From: Bacteroidales bacterium
Lineage (GTDB): Bacteria; Bacteroidota; Bacteroidia; Bacteroidales; Tenuifilaceae
DNA length: 64,000 bases
NCBI GenBank assembly: GCA_013141385.1
Contig: JABFRB010000014.1
Span: 308,559-372,558 of the forward strand
Direction: 5' to 3'
Positions 8,144 to 16,027 of the stretch are shown piece after piece; within the stretch, counting starts at the first letter, position 1; each line of letters opens with the position of its first letter. The position numbers and the translations under genes are program-made. The notes under the pieces were generated by a model. It did not search any database and was not told the DNA's origin. It saw only the letters and a list, made by a program, of their open reading frames with translations.

Positions 8144-8359
8144 CTATAGCACTTTATCCCAGCGGTTATCCTCTTCCGATAACCATTCTTCGGACAGTGA
8201 TCTTTCAGCCATTAGGGTAACCTCTTCAATATCAACTTTTGCTTTGCCTTTCTCTCTCTTTGACTTAATGGATTTGATAAAACTTACGTTTTTGAGAAAG
8301 TTAATGGCAAAATCGCGGGTTACCTTGCTATCTATTGTGATTACAAACTGGTTTTGCAT
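8144..8359 (-). CDS. Antitoxin-like partner of the MazF-type toxin
   Basis: A 71-residue protein with a charged middle (SIKSKREKGKAKVDIEE) and an acidic, tryptophan-containing end (SLSEEWLSEEDNRWDKVL). Short proteins with this kind of tail precede PemK-like toxins in many Bacteroidota and neutralise them by binding with the C-terminus. Assignment as antitoxin rests mainly on size, order (upstream) and 1-nt spacing. Confidence 0.75.
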   Translation of the reverse strand: MQNQFVITIDSKVTRDFAINFLKNVSFIKSIKSKREKGKAKVDIEEVTLMAERSLSEEWLSEEDNRWDKVL

Positions 8360-8541
8360 GGCATTAGGTTTTATGTTTAAGATTTGAAAGACTTAAGAGC
8401 GTTAGCTTCTCTGCTATAAATATCAATCAAATCAAAAAGGATACTCTAATTTTATCTTCTGTGCAATTTACGCTGAAAAAACAAAAAAAACAATTCTCAC
8501 GTTGAGTAGAAGCTATAAGAGTCTTGCAAAAGTTCGGTGGG
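8360..8541. other. Intergenic stretch with no gene seen
   Basis: AT-rich and without a coding frame on either strand. Partial inverted similarity (agcgttagcttctctgctat near 8399 and gtagaagctataagagtct near 8505) suggests another degenerate palindromic unit. Probably also holds the promoter of the toxin-antitoxin pair. Confidence 0.4.
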
Positions 8542-8700
8542 TATGGTATTATATAAAAAACAACTACAAAGTGGTTGAATATTATTAGGGTAATGAACCC
8601 TGCGAAAGGAAGGCTTATTATTATTTTGGATTGGTGCGGTCAGAGATCTCTGTTTAATTAGAACATAGATACTCTTCGCTATACTATGCAGAGAAGAGCA
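8542..8700. repeat. Dispersed repeat, copy B
   Basis: Nearly identical to 10163-10300: tatggtattatataaaaaa, caactacaaagtggttgaa (itself a short hairpin), tattattag, a cttattattattttg block and a ttggtg(c/t)ggtca block. Lies between the toxin-antitoxin pair and the next two-gene unit. Confidence 0.8.
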
Positions 8701-8752
8701 ACTTACTCGATTATGTGCGGTGTTTCTTTCCAGTTTAGGTTTCCAACCACAA

Positions 8753-8917
8753 TCAGGCTCCGACTTTCCTTTTTTTCTTTGACGATTGAATTTTTCTTTT
8801 GGCGGTTTTAGCTTTCAGTTCGCTCATCAATTTCCTGAAGTCTTTTAATTCTTCCTCAGTCCATGGTTCGGATTGACCAGTAAAGTCAACATTTTTTGGT
8901 TCTTTTATGAGTCCCAT
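8753..8917 (-). CDS. Small basic protein downstream of the GNAT-like gene
   Basis: A 54-residue ORF starting 4 nt after the stop of the gene at 8922-9446. It begins MGLIKEPKNVDF, continues with PWTEEELKDFRKLMSELKAK and ends in a very basic tail (RKIQSSKKKRKVGA). Supported by tight spacing, an ATG start and a Bacteroidota-typical MGLIKEP opening seen in small proteins of two-gene modules. The role is unknown; a partner or antitoxin of the GNAT-like protein is the obvious guess. Confidence 0.7.
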   Translation of the reverse strand: MGLIKEPKNVDFTGQSEPWTEEELKDFRKLMSELKAKTAKRKIQSSKKKRKVGA

Positions 8918-8921
8918 ATTT

Positions 8922-9446
8922 TTACGGTTTAAAATATTGCGAAATCAGTCTTAACGCCGCAGTGGTTTCAATAAACATTCTGAGTCCACGAAAATAGGTA
9001 GCATGAAGTGTTTCTTGATAATGCTTGATTAAAGTTGTTTTGGCATCGAAAACCAAAAATCCTTCATACCCTTTGTCAAATGAGACTTTACATGCAAAAG
9101 CAACAAGATTCCCCGGCACACCAAAATAAACCTTGTCTTTTCCCTTATTGAATTTGGAACTTTCAATGAGGTGCATGAAAACATGATCTTCCTTGTCCTC
9201 AATGCTCAAAAGCCCTTGAATAATTGTTGGGTTATTTACTGTTGTTAGCTTGTAAACCTCTTTTGTCTTATCCTTTAGTTCTTTGCTCCAGTCGAATTGC
9301 CATTCTGATTTATGAATAAAACCTAAATCTTTTGATGTTAGTCGAACAACAACAGTGTCAAAAACTTCTCCTGTAGAGGTATTCTCTATTGAATTAGTGA
9401 GTTTGTCAATCTCAAAGTCAAGAGGTAGATTTTTGCCAGTTTTCAT
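8922..9446 (-). CDS. GNAT-like protein, possible toxin-type acetyltransferase
   Basis: A 174-residue soluble protein. The C-terminal half has a GNAT-like order: GVPGNLVAFACKVSFDKGYEG (strand and start of motif A), AKTTLIKHYQ, then RMFIETTAALRLISQYF as the closing helix. The classical Q/R-x-x-G-x-G/A acetyl-CoA loop is not clear, so activity is uncertain. It forms a tight pair with the small gene at 8753-8917 and lies beside a toxin-antitoxin locus, between copies of a dispersed repeat. I recognise no named family; the assignment is by pattern only. Confidence 0.6.
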   Translation of the reverse strand: MKTGKNLPLDFEIDKLTNSIENTSTGEVFDTVVVRLTSKDLGFIHKSEWQFDWSKELKDKTKEVYKLTTVNNPTIIQGLLSIEDKEDHVFMHLIESSKFNKGKDKVYFGVPGNLVAFACKVSFDKGYEGFLVFDAKTTLIKHYQETLHATYFRGLRMFIETTAALRLISQYFKP

Positions 9447-9619
9447 ACACCAAAGTTACAAAAAAATGATGTGTGAACCTTGTAAAAGTCAACTTTATCG
9501 ATGTAAATTTCGATGAAATAGCTTAGCACCCAACTCGATGTCTAGTTTTTGTTACCCCACCCGAAGGATTTGAAGGTGAATAGCCCTGTATGCAATGAGC
9601 AGGAGCGCATTAGAACTTT

Positions 9620-9871
9620 GCAGTTCGTTTATTCAAACTCGCAGTTGATTAATTTATTAGCGCAGTTCTCTTAATGTAAAACGCAGTTGCTGTATTTATA
9701 CTCGCAGTTCGTTATTATAATTTCACAGTTCGGATAAATAAAAACGCAGTAGTTATTTTTATACCCGCAGTTCGTTATTATATCCTTGTAGTTCGAATAA
9801 ATATAACCGCAGTTTACATATTTATAAACGGAGTAGGTTATTCAAAGAACCAAGTAGGCTATTTGTAATGA
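9620..9871. repeat. 21-bp phased tandem repeat, 12 units
   Basis: A gcagttcg-type block recurs at 9620, 9641, 9662, 9683, 9704, 9725, 9746, 9767, 9788, 9809 and 9830, with a weaker unit at 9851: every step is exactly 21 bp. The first ~8 bases are conserved and the rest is A/T-rich and variable. Stops interrupt the frames tested, so it is not coding now. Exact spacing of two helical turns would put all conserved blocks on one face of the DNA. Confidence 0.85.
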
Positions 9872-10008
9872 AACCTTGATAGCTCTATGTTCTAACTTGG
9901 ACTTGTTTGTACTGGGGGCTTGTTGACCCATAGAGCGAATTAGTATATGTTATTACGGCTAGAACTATATAAACTAACGCTGTATCTGATGTTAGATAAG
10001 AGAAAGAA
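9872..10008. other. Intergenic stretch with nothing recognised
   Basis: No coding frame, hairpin terminator or RNA gene seen between the 21-bp array and the next dispersed repeat. The stretch 9447-9619 upstream of the array is likewise empty apart from the presumed promoter of the 9446 gene. Confidence 0.4.
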
Positions 10009-10075
10009 ACTAACCACAGAATAGTTGAATATTATTGGTATAATGAATTCGGCGGAGGCAGTTTTTTTTGTTTGT
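10009..10075. repeat. Dispersed repeat, copy E (partial)
   Basis: ctaaccacagaatagttgaa followed by tattattggtataatgaatt matches the central part of copies B and C. A GC-rich hairpin (ggcggc/gccgacc) follows near 10100-10120. Confidence 0.55.
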
Positions 10076-10162
10076 GTATCGTGCAGACAATAGATGGACG
10101 GCGGCAAAGCCGACCGCCCAACCTAATCATTTTTGGTTCTTATAGCCTCGGTTTAACGGGGG

Positions 10163-10350
10163 TATGGTATTATATAAAAAACAACTACAGAGTGGTTGAA
10201 TATTATTAGCAAAGTGAATTCTGCAAAAGGAAGTCTTATTATTATTTTGAATTGGTGTGGTCAAAGACCGTTGTTTAGTTATGATGTAGATACTTTCCGC
10301 TAACCGAGAGTATTTTGCGAGTTCGCTGAAAGCAATCTACATCGGGAGGG
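10163..10350. repeat. Dispersed repeat, copy C (fullest)
   Basis: Its first ~115 bp match copy B (8542) and its last ~75 bp match copy D (7686), so this ~190-bp copy shows that both belong to one family. The 3' half is palindromic (tagatactttccgctaacc against gcgagttcgctgaaagcaat). Confidence 0.75.
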
Positions 10351-10378
10351 GATTGTTCTGTGTAGTTTATTTTTTCGA

Positions 10379-10915
10379 TTACTTTCCTAATACCATTAGC
10401 AATAATTTTGTTTTATCTGCAATAGCAATAGTATCATTTTCATCAAGCCAGAGTATTATTTTTTCTATTATTTCATTTTCTTTTTTCTGTCTTTCATTTT
10501 CTATTTCTTTGTTCTCATTATCTAATTCAATGCCTTCATTCTCTAATTTTTTTTGTTTTAATTCCTCTTTTAACAACTCTTTTTTAATATCCTCTTGTTC
10601 GAGTTCTTTAAATTTCAAATGCATTTCAATCTCTATTTGAGCTGCCTTATGGTTATTAAGATTTGCTTCACTAATATTTTTTCCATTAACCGTTTTATTT
10701 TTTTTAAGAAATTCTTTCCCAGCATCTAATGCTGCGCTCTTATATTCCTGAAATTCATCTGACAAGGTTGCATTATCCTTTGGATTAATTTTAAGTGAAC
10801 CTAATTGATTTAATATCTCCCTAAACCTTTGTTTCTTTTCTAAAGGAGGAATTTCAGCTCTGTTTTCCAGACTTATTTTAGTGGACAAGTACTTCATCAC
10901 AAAACACCTCCGCAT
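10379..10915 (-). CDS. Coiled-coil protein overlapping the FtsA-like gene
   Basis: A 178-residue, highly charged protein; residues ~90-150 are almost continuous E/K/L/N-rich heptads predicted to form a long coiled coil (KELEQEDIKKELLKEEL and following). No membrane segment or signal peptide. It overlaps the 3' end of the FtsA-like gene by 38 nt (M7 at 10897 would shorten this to 20), so the two are translationally linked. I recognise no family; a structural or bridging partner of the FtsA-like protein is an inference from the overlap. Confidence 0.7.
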   Translation of the reverse strand: MRRCFVMKYLSTKISLENRAEIPPLEKKQRFREILNQLGSLKINPKDNATLSDEFQEYKSAALDAGKEFLKKNKTVNGKNISEANLNNHKAAQIEIEMHLKFKELEQEDIKKELLKEELKQKKLENEGIELDNENKEIENERQKKENEIIEKIILWLDENDTIAIADKTKLLLMVLGK

Positions 10916-12263
10916 TTACAGTTAATAAATCTGATATTTCAAGCCTGTTACCAAACTTAATATAATGAAGTTTAGATATATAGTGCAATAGTTGTGCAAT
11001 TTTTTCACTGCTCATTTCATCATCAAAAATGATTGAAAGATCATCATCGGAGCTATCAACACTTCTTTTACTAGTGAACTCATTCTGATAATGAGTTTCT
11101 GTCTCTATTTGTTGAAGTTTTAGTCCTGCTTTTAAAAGACCAATACCGACAGAATAAATCGGATTGTTTACTTCAACATCCGATTTACTAATTAAATTTT
11201 CGTTGGGAAATCCAACTCTTACATCGTAACCAGTTTTGAATTTAACTAGTTGCGATAGGTGACGTAGCAATGCACCACCACCCGTCAGAACGATACCAGC
11301 ACTAAGTTTTTCGGCATATCCCGAGTTTTCGATCTCATAGTTAACAGCATCAATAATCTCTTCCATCCTTGATTGGATGATGTAGGCAAGACTCTTAAAC
11401 GATATCTCCTTAGAATCGCGACCGCTAATGCCTGGAATTTTAACAATCTTATCTTCTGATGCCATATCACCTAATGCAGAACCAAACTGAATTTTAAGCG
11501 ATTCAGCCTGACGGAATAGGATTGAACATCCTTCCTTTATATCATTAGTAATCACATTCCCCCCGAATGGTATAATGGCGGTATGACGTACAATTCCATC
11601 ATAGAACATGGCAACATCGGTAGTACCACCACCTATATCAACTAGCACAACGCCAGCCTCTTTTTCATTCTCAGTAAGTACTGCTTCAGAGGAGGCAAGC
11701 GGTCCAAGGATTAGGTCATTGACTTTTAGGCCAACCCGGTTCACACACCTCTCGAAATTCTTTGCTGATGCAGTTTGTCCAATCACAATGTGGAAGAGAG
11801 CCTCAAGCCTACGTCCCATCTTACCAATCGGTTGAACACATGGTTCTTTATCAACAATAAAATCCTGAGGTAAAACATAGAGGATCTCCTCTCCTACCTC
11901 AATCGGAATTTTATACATATCGTTGATAAGTTTTTGAACATCTTCTGCAGTTATCTCACTCTCGGCATTATCTCGATTGATATATCCACGATTCTTGATG
12001 CTCCGAATATGTTGCCCGGCTATGCTAACGAATACATTGCTTAAAATGACCCTTGCATGAGTCTGCACTTCTTCAACTGTTCGTTGAATTGATGCTACTG
12101 TTTCCTCAATGTTAAGAATAACACCTCTTTTTATTCCAGTAGAAGGTGTTTTGCTCATGCCAAGGATCTCAAGTTTTCCATTTGCAAGTCTTCTGCCTAC
12201 TATTGAAACAATCTTTGTCGTTCCAAGATCCACCGCCGCTATTATTTCACCTTTATATATCAT
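10878..12263 (-). CDS. FtsA-like actin-fold ATPase, probably a paralogue
   Basis: A 461-residue protein with the full FtsA core: phosphate-1 motif VDLGTTKIV (11-19), the SHS2/1C subdomain (~80-165), phosphate-2 VDIGGGTTDVAMF (208-220) and adenosine motif SAGIVLTGGGALL (321-333). True FtsA ends in a membrane-binding amphipathic helix; here the tail after ~385 is acidic (SVDSSDDDLSIIFDDE) and ends without a clear one. No ftsQ, ftsZ or mur genes are near, whereas Bacteroidota ftsA normally sits in that cluster. Instead it overlaps a coiled-coil gene. It may be a second, specialised FtsA or, less likely, the only copy in a rearranged genome. Confidence 0.85.
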   Translation of the reverse strand: MIYKGEIIAAVDLGTTKIVSIVGRRLANGKLEILGMSKTPSTGIKRGVILNIEETVASIQRTVEEVQTHARVILSNVFVSIAGQHIRSIKNRGYINRDNAESEITAEDVQKLINDMYKIPIEVGEEILYVLPQDFIVDKEPCVQPIGKMGRRLEALFHIVIGQTASAKNFERCVNRVGLKVNDLILGPLASSEAVLTENEKEAGVVLVDIGGGTTDVAMFYDGIVRHTAIIPFGGNVITNDIKEGCSILFRQAESLKIQFGSALGDMASEDKIVKIPGISGRDSKEISFKSLAYIIQSRMEEIIDAVNYEIENSGYAEKLSAGIVLTGGGALLRHLSQLVKFKTGYDVRVGFPNENLISKSDVEVNNPIYSVGIGLLKAGLKLQQIETETHYQNEFTSKRSVDSSDDDLSIIFDDEMSSEKIAQLLHYISKLHYIKFGNRLEISDLLTVNAEVFCDEVLVH

Positions 12264-12629
12264 TAAATAATTAGATTTCTTATTTAAACGAATAATTTTA
12301 TTTACCTATCAATTATTTATTCATAATAAATTTCCGCATGAATCTCATAATTATTCAAATAATTATATGAAAAACGAGACCTCCATCTTTTACAATTTTA
12401 TAAAACGCTTATTTTTCTTATTAAACATAAAGATTTGTTGTCTCTTTAATTGGTCATAACTCATTTATTATTAAAACAAAAGGTGTGTTTCTCAAAATTA
12501 ATAAAAATTGCTAATTATAGGTTTATATAACTTTTGAAAAATAAATTATAGAACATTCCCTTTAACCTATTTCATGTTGATATTTATTAAACAACACTGT
12601 ACCAGAAATTACACATTATGAATTGTGTA
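12264..12629. other. AT-rich intergenic stretch
   Basis: About 365 bp with very low GC and no coding frame on either strand. It must hold the promoter of the FtsA-like gene; no convincing TAnnTTTG/TTTG pair could be picked out with confidence. Confidence 0.4.
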
Positions 12630-13304
12630 TTATTTTACTTTTATCCTCTCTATCTCTCCTTTCGTTAACCCTGTCAATTCAATAATATCTTCAATTGAAT
12701 ACCCTTTCTTTTTCATCCCTTTTGCAATCTCAATCTTTTCTTCCTTTTTCCCCTCTAACTTTCCTTTTTTAATCCCTTTCTCCTCTGCAACCCTTTCAGC
12801 CTCCTCCCTAATTTTCTTCTCCTCAGCGCAGATTCGCTCAATTTGCTCAAACGGGGGAACGTACTTGGGACTCTCCGCCAGCTTCTCCAATAATTTAGTA
12901 TCGGCAAAGCTCATATAGGATTTGGTGGAGATTATTAGGTGATCTAATACATTGATGTTGAGTATACGTCCTACCTGGAACAGGTGGTCGGTGAGGTCTA
13001 TATCTATATCGGAGGGTTTGAGATTCCCGCTGGGGTGGTTGTGCACCATTATTACTTGCACGCAGCCCTTCATCACTGACCAGCGGAATACGTTCATGGG
13101 TTCAACAATAGTATTACTTACCCCGCCCATGCTAATGAGCTCCACATACCTTATGCGGAGGTTATTGGCAAGGCCAATCACCCAGAAGTGCTCCTTCTCC
13201 CTATCGATTTTATCCTCACGCAGGAGTATCTCCTTCATTATTTTGAATACATCATCGGAACTTCGGATAATTATGCGCTGCTTGCTGGTGAGCTTAATGG
13301 TCAT
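12630..13304 (-). CDS. Short RadC-family (JAMM) protein with Rpn-type tail
   Basis: Residues ~1-150 form the RadC MPN/JAMM domain with its metal motif HNHPSGNLKPSDID. The helix-hairpin-helix part of full RadC is absent, as in the short RadC proteins of mobile elements. After a charged coiled stretch (~165-200) the end IAKGMKKKGYSIEDIIELTGLTKGEIE is the C-terminal signature usually found on Rpn/PD-(D/E)XK transposase-like nucleases. ATG 13304 is chosen; the frame extends to a GTG at 13364, but that part runs into a repeat. Its role is unknown, and RadC itself is not proven to act in repair. Confidence 0.8.
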   Translation of the reverse strand: MTIKLTSKQRIIIRSSDDVFKIMKEILLREDKIDREKEHFWVIGLANNLRIRYVELISMGGVSNTIVEPMNVFRWSVMKGCVQVIMVHNHPSGNLKPSDIDIDLTDHLFQVGRILNINVLDHLIISTKSYMSFADTKLLEKLAESPKYVPPFEQIERICAEEKKIREEAERVAEEKGIKKGKLEGKKEEKIEIAKGMKKKGYSIEDIIELTGLTKGEIERIKVK

Positions 13305-13361
13305 GGGGCGTTTTTTCTGTTCAGTGGAAACAAATGTAGGAAAATTTTGGATTGGAAAACT

Positions 13362-13408
13362 CACCCCCGGCCCCTCTCTTCCTTCTTAGGTCGGAAAAGA
13401 GGGGTGTG
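13362..13408. repeat. GC-rich REP-like repeat, copy 1
   Basis: cacccccggcccctctcttcc followed by ggaaaagaggggtgtgg: an imperfect hairpin related to the copies at 13532 and 13928. Confidence 0.55.
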
Positions 13409-13531
13409 GAAGAAAGAAATGGTATTGAGAATTGAAATACTTTACTCGTACTTATTAATGATTTACTATTCACCAATTATTATAGAGAGCTGGAAAGGTT
13501 GGTGGTTTTACTAAATTGCTGGTTACTTCAC

Positions 13532-13561
13532 TCCCCTCTCTCTTGCCGGGGGAGAGTAAGT
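13532..13561. repeat. GC-rich REP-like repeat, copy 2 (deleted)
   Basis: ctcccctctctcttgccggg then ggagagtaag: the same as the copy at 13928 with its central part missing. Confidence 0.6.
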
Positions 13562-13634
13562 TCTTTGTGTAGTTTTAGTAAACTTATCTCCTAATTTCCA
13601 CGCTATACTGTAATTCATTGTATTTATTGAATTC

Positions 13635-13822
13635 GCCCTGAAAGGGCAAACTATTATAGCCCATGGCAACGCCTTGGGTAAATGTTGAATTGTTATTTTT
13701 TTTTGCGGGCTGAAAGCCCAATTTAACCTGCCCTTTCAGGGTGAACAAACAAATCACAATCTATTACCCAAGGCGACGCTTCGCTTGCCGTTGGGCTAAG
13801 ATAATTTGGGCTTACAGCCCGC
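13635..13822. repeat. Composite palindromic element
   Basis: Three blocks: gccctgaaagggc with tatagcccatggcaacgcc (13635-13680), gcgggctgaaagccc with ctgccctttcagggtg (13705-13743), and acccaaggcgacgc...gccgttgggct with gggcttacagcccgc (13763-13822). The first and last are inverted copies of each other, so about 190 bp could fold into one structure. No ORF inside. Of MITE/REP type. Confidence 0.7.
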
Positions 13823-13927
13823 TAAAATCATTTTGTATTAAATAACAGGTGTTTAAAAATTGATGCTTACTATTCACGAATTGTTGAGTAGGGTGATGAA
13901 ATGATGATAATCTAGTCAGATTGCTGG

Positions 13928-13980
13928 TTGCTTCACTCCCCTCTCTCTTGCCGAGAGAGAGGGGCCGGGGGAGAGTAAGT
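13928..13980. repeat. GC-rich REP-like repeat, copy 3
   Basis: Strong hairpin cccctctctcttgccg/agagagaggggccggggg, the fullest of the three copies within 600 bp. The whole stretch 13305-14100 holds only such repeats. Confidence 0.65.
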
Positions 13981-14100
13981 ATTATGAGTAGTTTGAATAG
14001 CCTTGTTTCGAATAACATTCTTGCTTTTATATCGGTTTAGCTATATATTTAGGGAAAATATAAAATGCCTTAGAAAATAGTTCAATTATCAATTTACAAA

Positions 14101-14106
14101 AGGAGG
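14101..14106 (+). promoter_or_regulatory. Canonical Shine-Dalgarno site
   Basis: AGGAGG 5 nt before the ATG at 14112. A full Shine-Dalgarno sequence is unusual in Bacteroidota and supports this start. Confidence 0.75.
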
Positions 14107-14111
14107 AAATT

Positions 14112-14591
14112 ATGACAACACAAGAGGAAACAAAATGCTGCCCTCAGTTTGACCCCATTCCTTGGGATGATAAGGTTTTTGAATGGGAGAATAAACAATT
14201 TATCAAGGATAAAGTATTAACGCTTTTTTACATGCCCATGAATTTTGGTGCTGCAATGAAAAGGCTCGATGCTAAAGTAAAAAATGCCAATGCAACTATG
14301 CCCGATTGGCTTTGCCTAGCCGATCATACATCTAAATGGAACATGGATGTGTACCTAGCTGTAGATAAGGAGATTCCCGAAGCAGAAAACAAAATCCTAA
14401 GCGGAAAATATTACAGTAAAGTATACGAGGGACCATTTAAGGATACAAAGAAATGGTGCAACGATTATGAAGAAAAAGTTAAATCAAAAGGATTAAAAAT
14501 CACAAAATGGTATATGTGGTATACAACCTGTCCAAAATGCGCTAAGAAATATGGAAAAAACTACACAGTAATTATTGGTCAGGTGGAATAG
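14112..14591 (+). CDS. GyrI-like / SOUL-type small-molecule-binding protein
   Basis: A 159-residue cytoplasmic protein. Its pattern (VLTLFYMPMNFGAAM, PDWLCLADHTSKWNMDVYLAV, YEGPFKDTKKW, and the end WYMWYTTCPKCAKKYGKNY with VIIGQV) resembles stand-alone GyrI-like domains, whose family members bind or hydrolyse small molecules. The CPKCAKKYG segment could bind metal. It has a strong Shine-Dalgarno site and its own terminator, so it is a single-gene unit. Family placement is moderately sure, substrate unknown. Confidence 0.6.
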   Translation: MTTQEETKCCPQFDPIPWDDKVFEWENKQFIKDKVLTLFYMPMNFGAAMKRLDAKVKNANATMPDWLCLADHTSKWNMDVYLAVDKEIPEAENKILSGKYYSKVYEGPFKDTKKWCNDYEEKVKSKGLKITKWYMWYTTCPKCAKKYGKNYTVIIGQVE

Positions 14592-14620
14592 CAAGGTAGA
14601 ATGATTAAAATTTAGCGACA

Positions 14621-14650
14621 AAGGACTCTAGCTAGAGTCCTTCTCTTTTC
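14621..14650 (+). terminator. Terminator after the GyrI-like gene
   Basis: Palindrome aaggactcta/gctagagtcctt followed by a T/C-rich tail, 30 nt past the stop. Confidence 0.75.
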
Positions 14651-14680
14651 TTAAAAAGCTTACCTTTGAGAAAAAAAGCC

Positions 14681-15091
14681 ATGAACACATCAAATATTAT
14701 CTACAAAGGAGAACTCAGAACTGAAGCCGAACACGTGCGTTCAGGAAATAAAATAGTTACTGATGCTCCTGTTGATAACCAAGGAAAAGGGGAATTCTTT
14801 TCTCCAACAGATCTTTTAGCCACATCCCTCGGTTGCTGCATGATAACAATAATGGGAATTGCCGCTCGTACTCATGGGTTCAATATTGATGGCACTAAAA
14901 TCGATGTAACAAAAGTTATGGGAACCGATCCTCGAAGGGTGATTGAAATAATTATCAACCTTCATTTTCCCCACAATAATTACTCAGCAAAGGAGCGCAA
15001 GCTAATTGAATTATCGGCTAAAGAGTGCCCGGTAGCACAGAGTTTACACCCAGACCTTAAACAAACCATTAATTTCTTTTTTGGCAACTAA
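14681..15091 (+). CDS. OsmC/Ohr family peroxiredoxin-like protein
   Basis: A 136-residue protein. The two redox cysteines of the family lie in TSLGCCMITI and KECPVAQSL; family members reduce organic hydroperoxides with them. Close to the YhfA-like branch of OsmC proteins. The ATG at 14681 is preferred; the upstream TTG at 14666 adds only a lysine-rich stretch lying in the spacer after the terminator. It is preceded by a terminator and so has its own promoter. Confidence 0.85.
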   Translation: MNTSNIIYKGELRTEAEHVRSGNKIVTDAPVDNQGKGEFFSPTDLLATSLGCCMITIMGIAARTHGFNIDGTKIDVTKVMGTDPRRVIEIIINLHFPHNNYSAKERKLIELSAKECPVAQSLHPDLKQTINFFFGN

Positions 15092-15310
15092 AACATACCA
15101 AAGCGCTAGAATTAGGTTGTCTGTGCTCCTCAATAAATAGAATAATTGAAGTTTGTTAAACATTCTTCTCACAATAATGTTGTAGAATGTAGTTATAACA
15201 AAACTTCAATAGAATGGTATTTTATCCCACCATAATTGTTTGGCTTAATTTTTGCATACCAATCGTTTTATTTAATCTAAGCAACCATTTTAATCATTAA
15301 TTCATCTAAT

Positions 15311-15742
15311 ATGAAAATGAGTGCGATGAAAAGATTACTAGCGATTTGTTTTATTTGTGCGTTTATATTTGGCTGCAATTCATCAAAAGAAAAGAATACA
15401 TCGTATGAAGTTAAGGCCAAAGTAAATCAAATCGATCAGGTTACAAGTAACCTATCAATAAGAGTTAATAGCGTAGAAGATTCAAGATGTCCAGAAGGTT
15501 GTGAATGTGTTTGGGCAGGAGAGGTTAAGGTTTTTTTCTCGTTGATTAATCAGGGATATAGTATCGACACTAGTTTAGTTTTGCCGTCAAAACCTAGAAT
15601 GCAATTCAAAAACTTTAGCATTATCCTTGAATCGGTAAGTCCTTACCCAATTTGTAATTACGAATTCCCCAATATCTTCACAATTTATTTACATGTTGAC
15701 GATATAAACAAAGAAACCCTGTTGGTACAGGGTCATCTTTAG
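15311..15742 (+). CDS. Small lipoprotein with SRCP..C.W.G motif
   Basis: A 143-residue lipoprotein: signal peptide with lipobox FIFGC (Cys22). The DSRCPEGCECVWAGEVKV segment is a motif found in many Bacteroidota and other bacterial secreted proteins of unknown function. Beta-rich, no further domain. Located in the periplasm on the inner or outer membrane. M1 at 15311 or M6 at 15326 are both possible; the latter gives a more usual signal peptide (MKRLLAICF). Confidence 0.7.
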   Translation: MKMSAMKRLLAICFICAFIFGCNSSKEKNTSYEVKAKVNQIDQVTSNLSIRVNSVEDSRCPEGCECVWAGEVKVFFSLINQGYSIDTSLVLPSKPRMQFKNFSIILESVSPYPICNYEFPNIFTIYLHVDDINKETLLVQGHL

Positions 15743-15820
15743 ATATTTAGAAAAACGTCAGTTCGATGTAATAAACAATGTATTAATCTGTATATCAATC
15801 AATTTATTTTATTCGAAACA

Positions 15821-15958
15821 ATGGAATACTGGAACTGGAGCGAAGCGAAACTCGACGAAGTCAATGATGGAGAAATGGAAGATACAAGCAAGAATCTAGC
15901 CCATTGTTATCCAATATTGGCTCTGCCGAACTTCGTTTCCATTTTTCCACCATTCCAT
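15821..15958. repeat. Possible MITE-like element
   Basis: Ends atggaatactgga (15821) and tccaccattccat (15946) are imperfect inverted repeats (11 of 13). No ORF inside. The rest of 15743-16027 is featureless AT-rich sequence. Confidence 0.4.
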
Positions 15959-16027
15959 CCACAAATTATATATTTGTAAATAATTGTTTATTATATTGTT
16001 AACGCAACTTCTTATATCAAGTTCAAG

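Noticed and set aside
9620..9871. CRISPR array
   Set aside because: The period is only 21 bp, units are diverged, there are no unique spacers of 30 bp or more, and no cas genes are near.
6257..10378. Integron cassette array with attC sites
   Set aside because: A GTTRRRY-like gttgaat is present in the repeats, but a matching RYYYAAC partner at attC distance is missing in most copies and no integron integrase is in the window.
12952..13389. A 145-residue plus-strand ORF
   Set aside because: It is the antisense shadow of the RadC-like gene and extends into a repeat.
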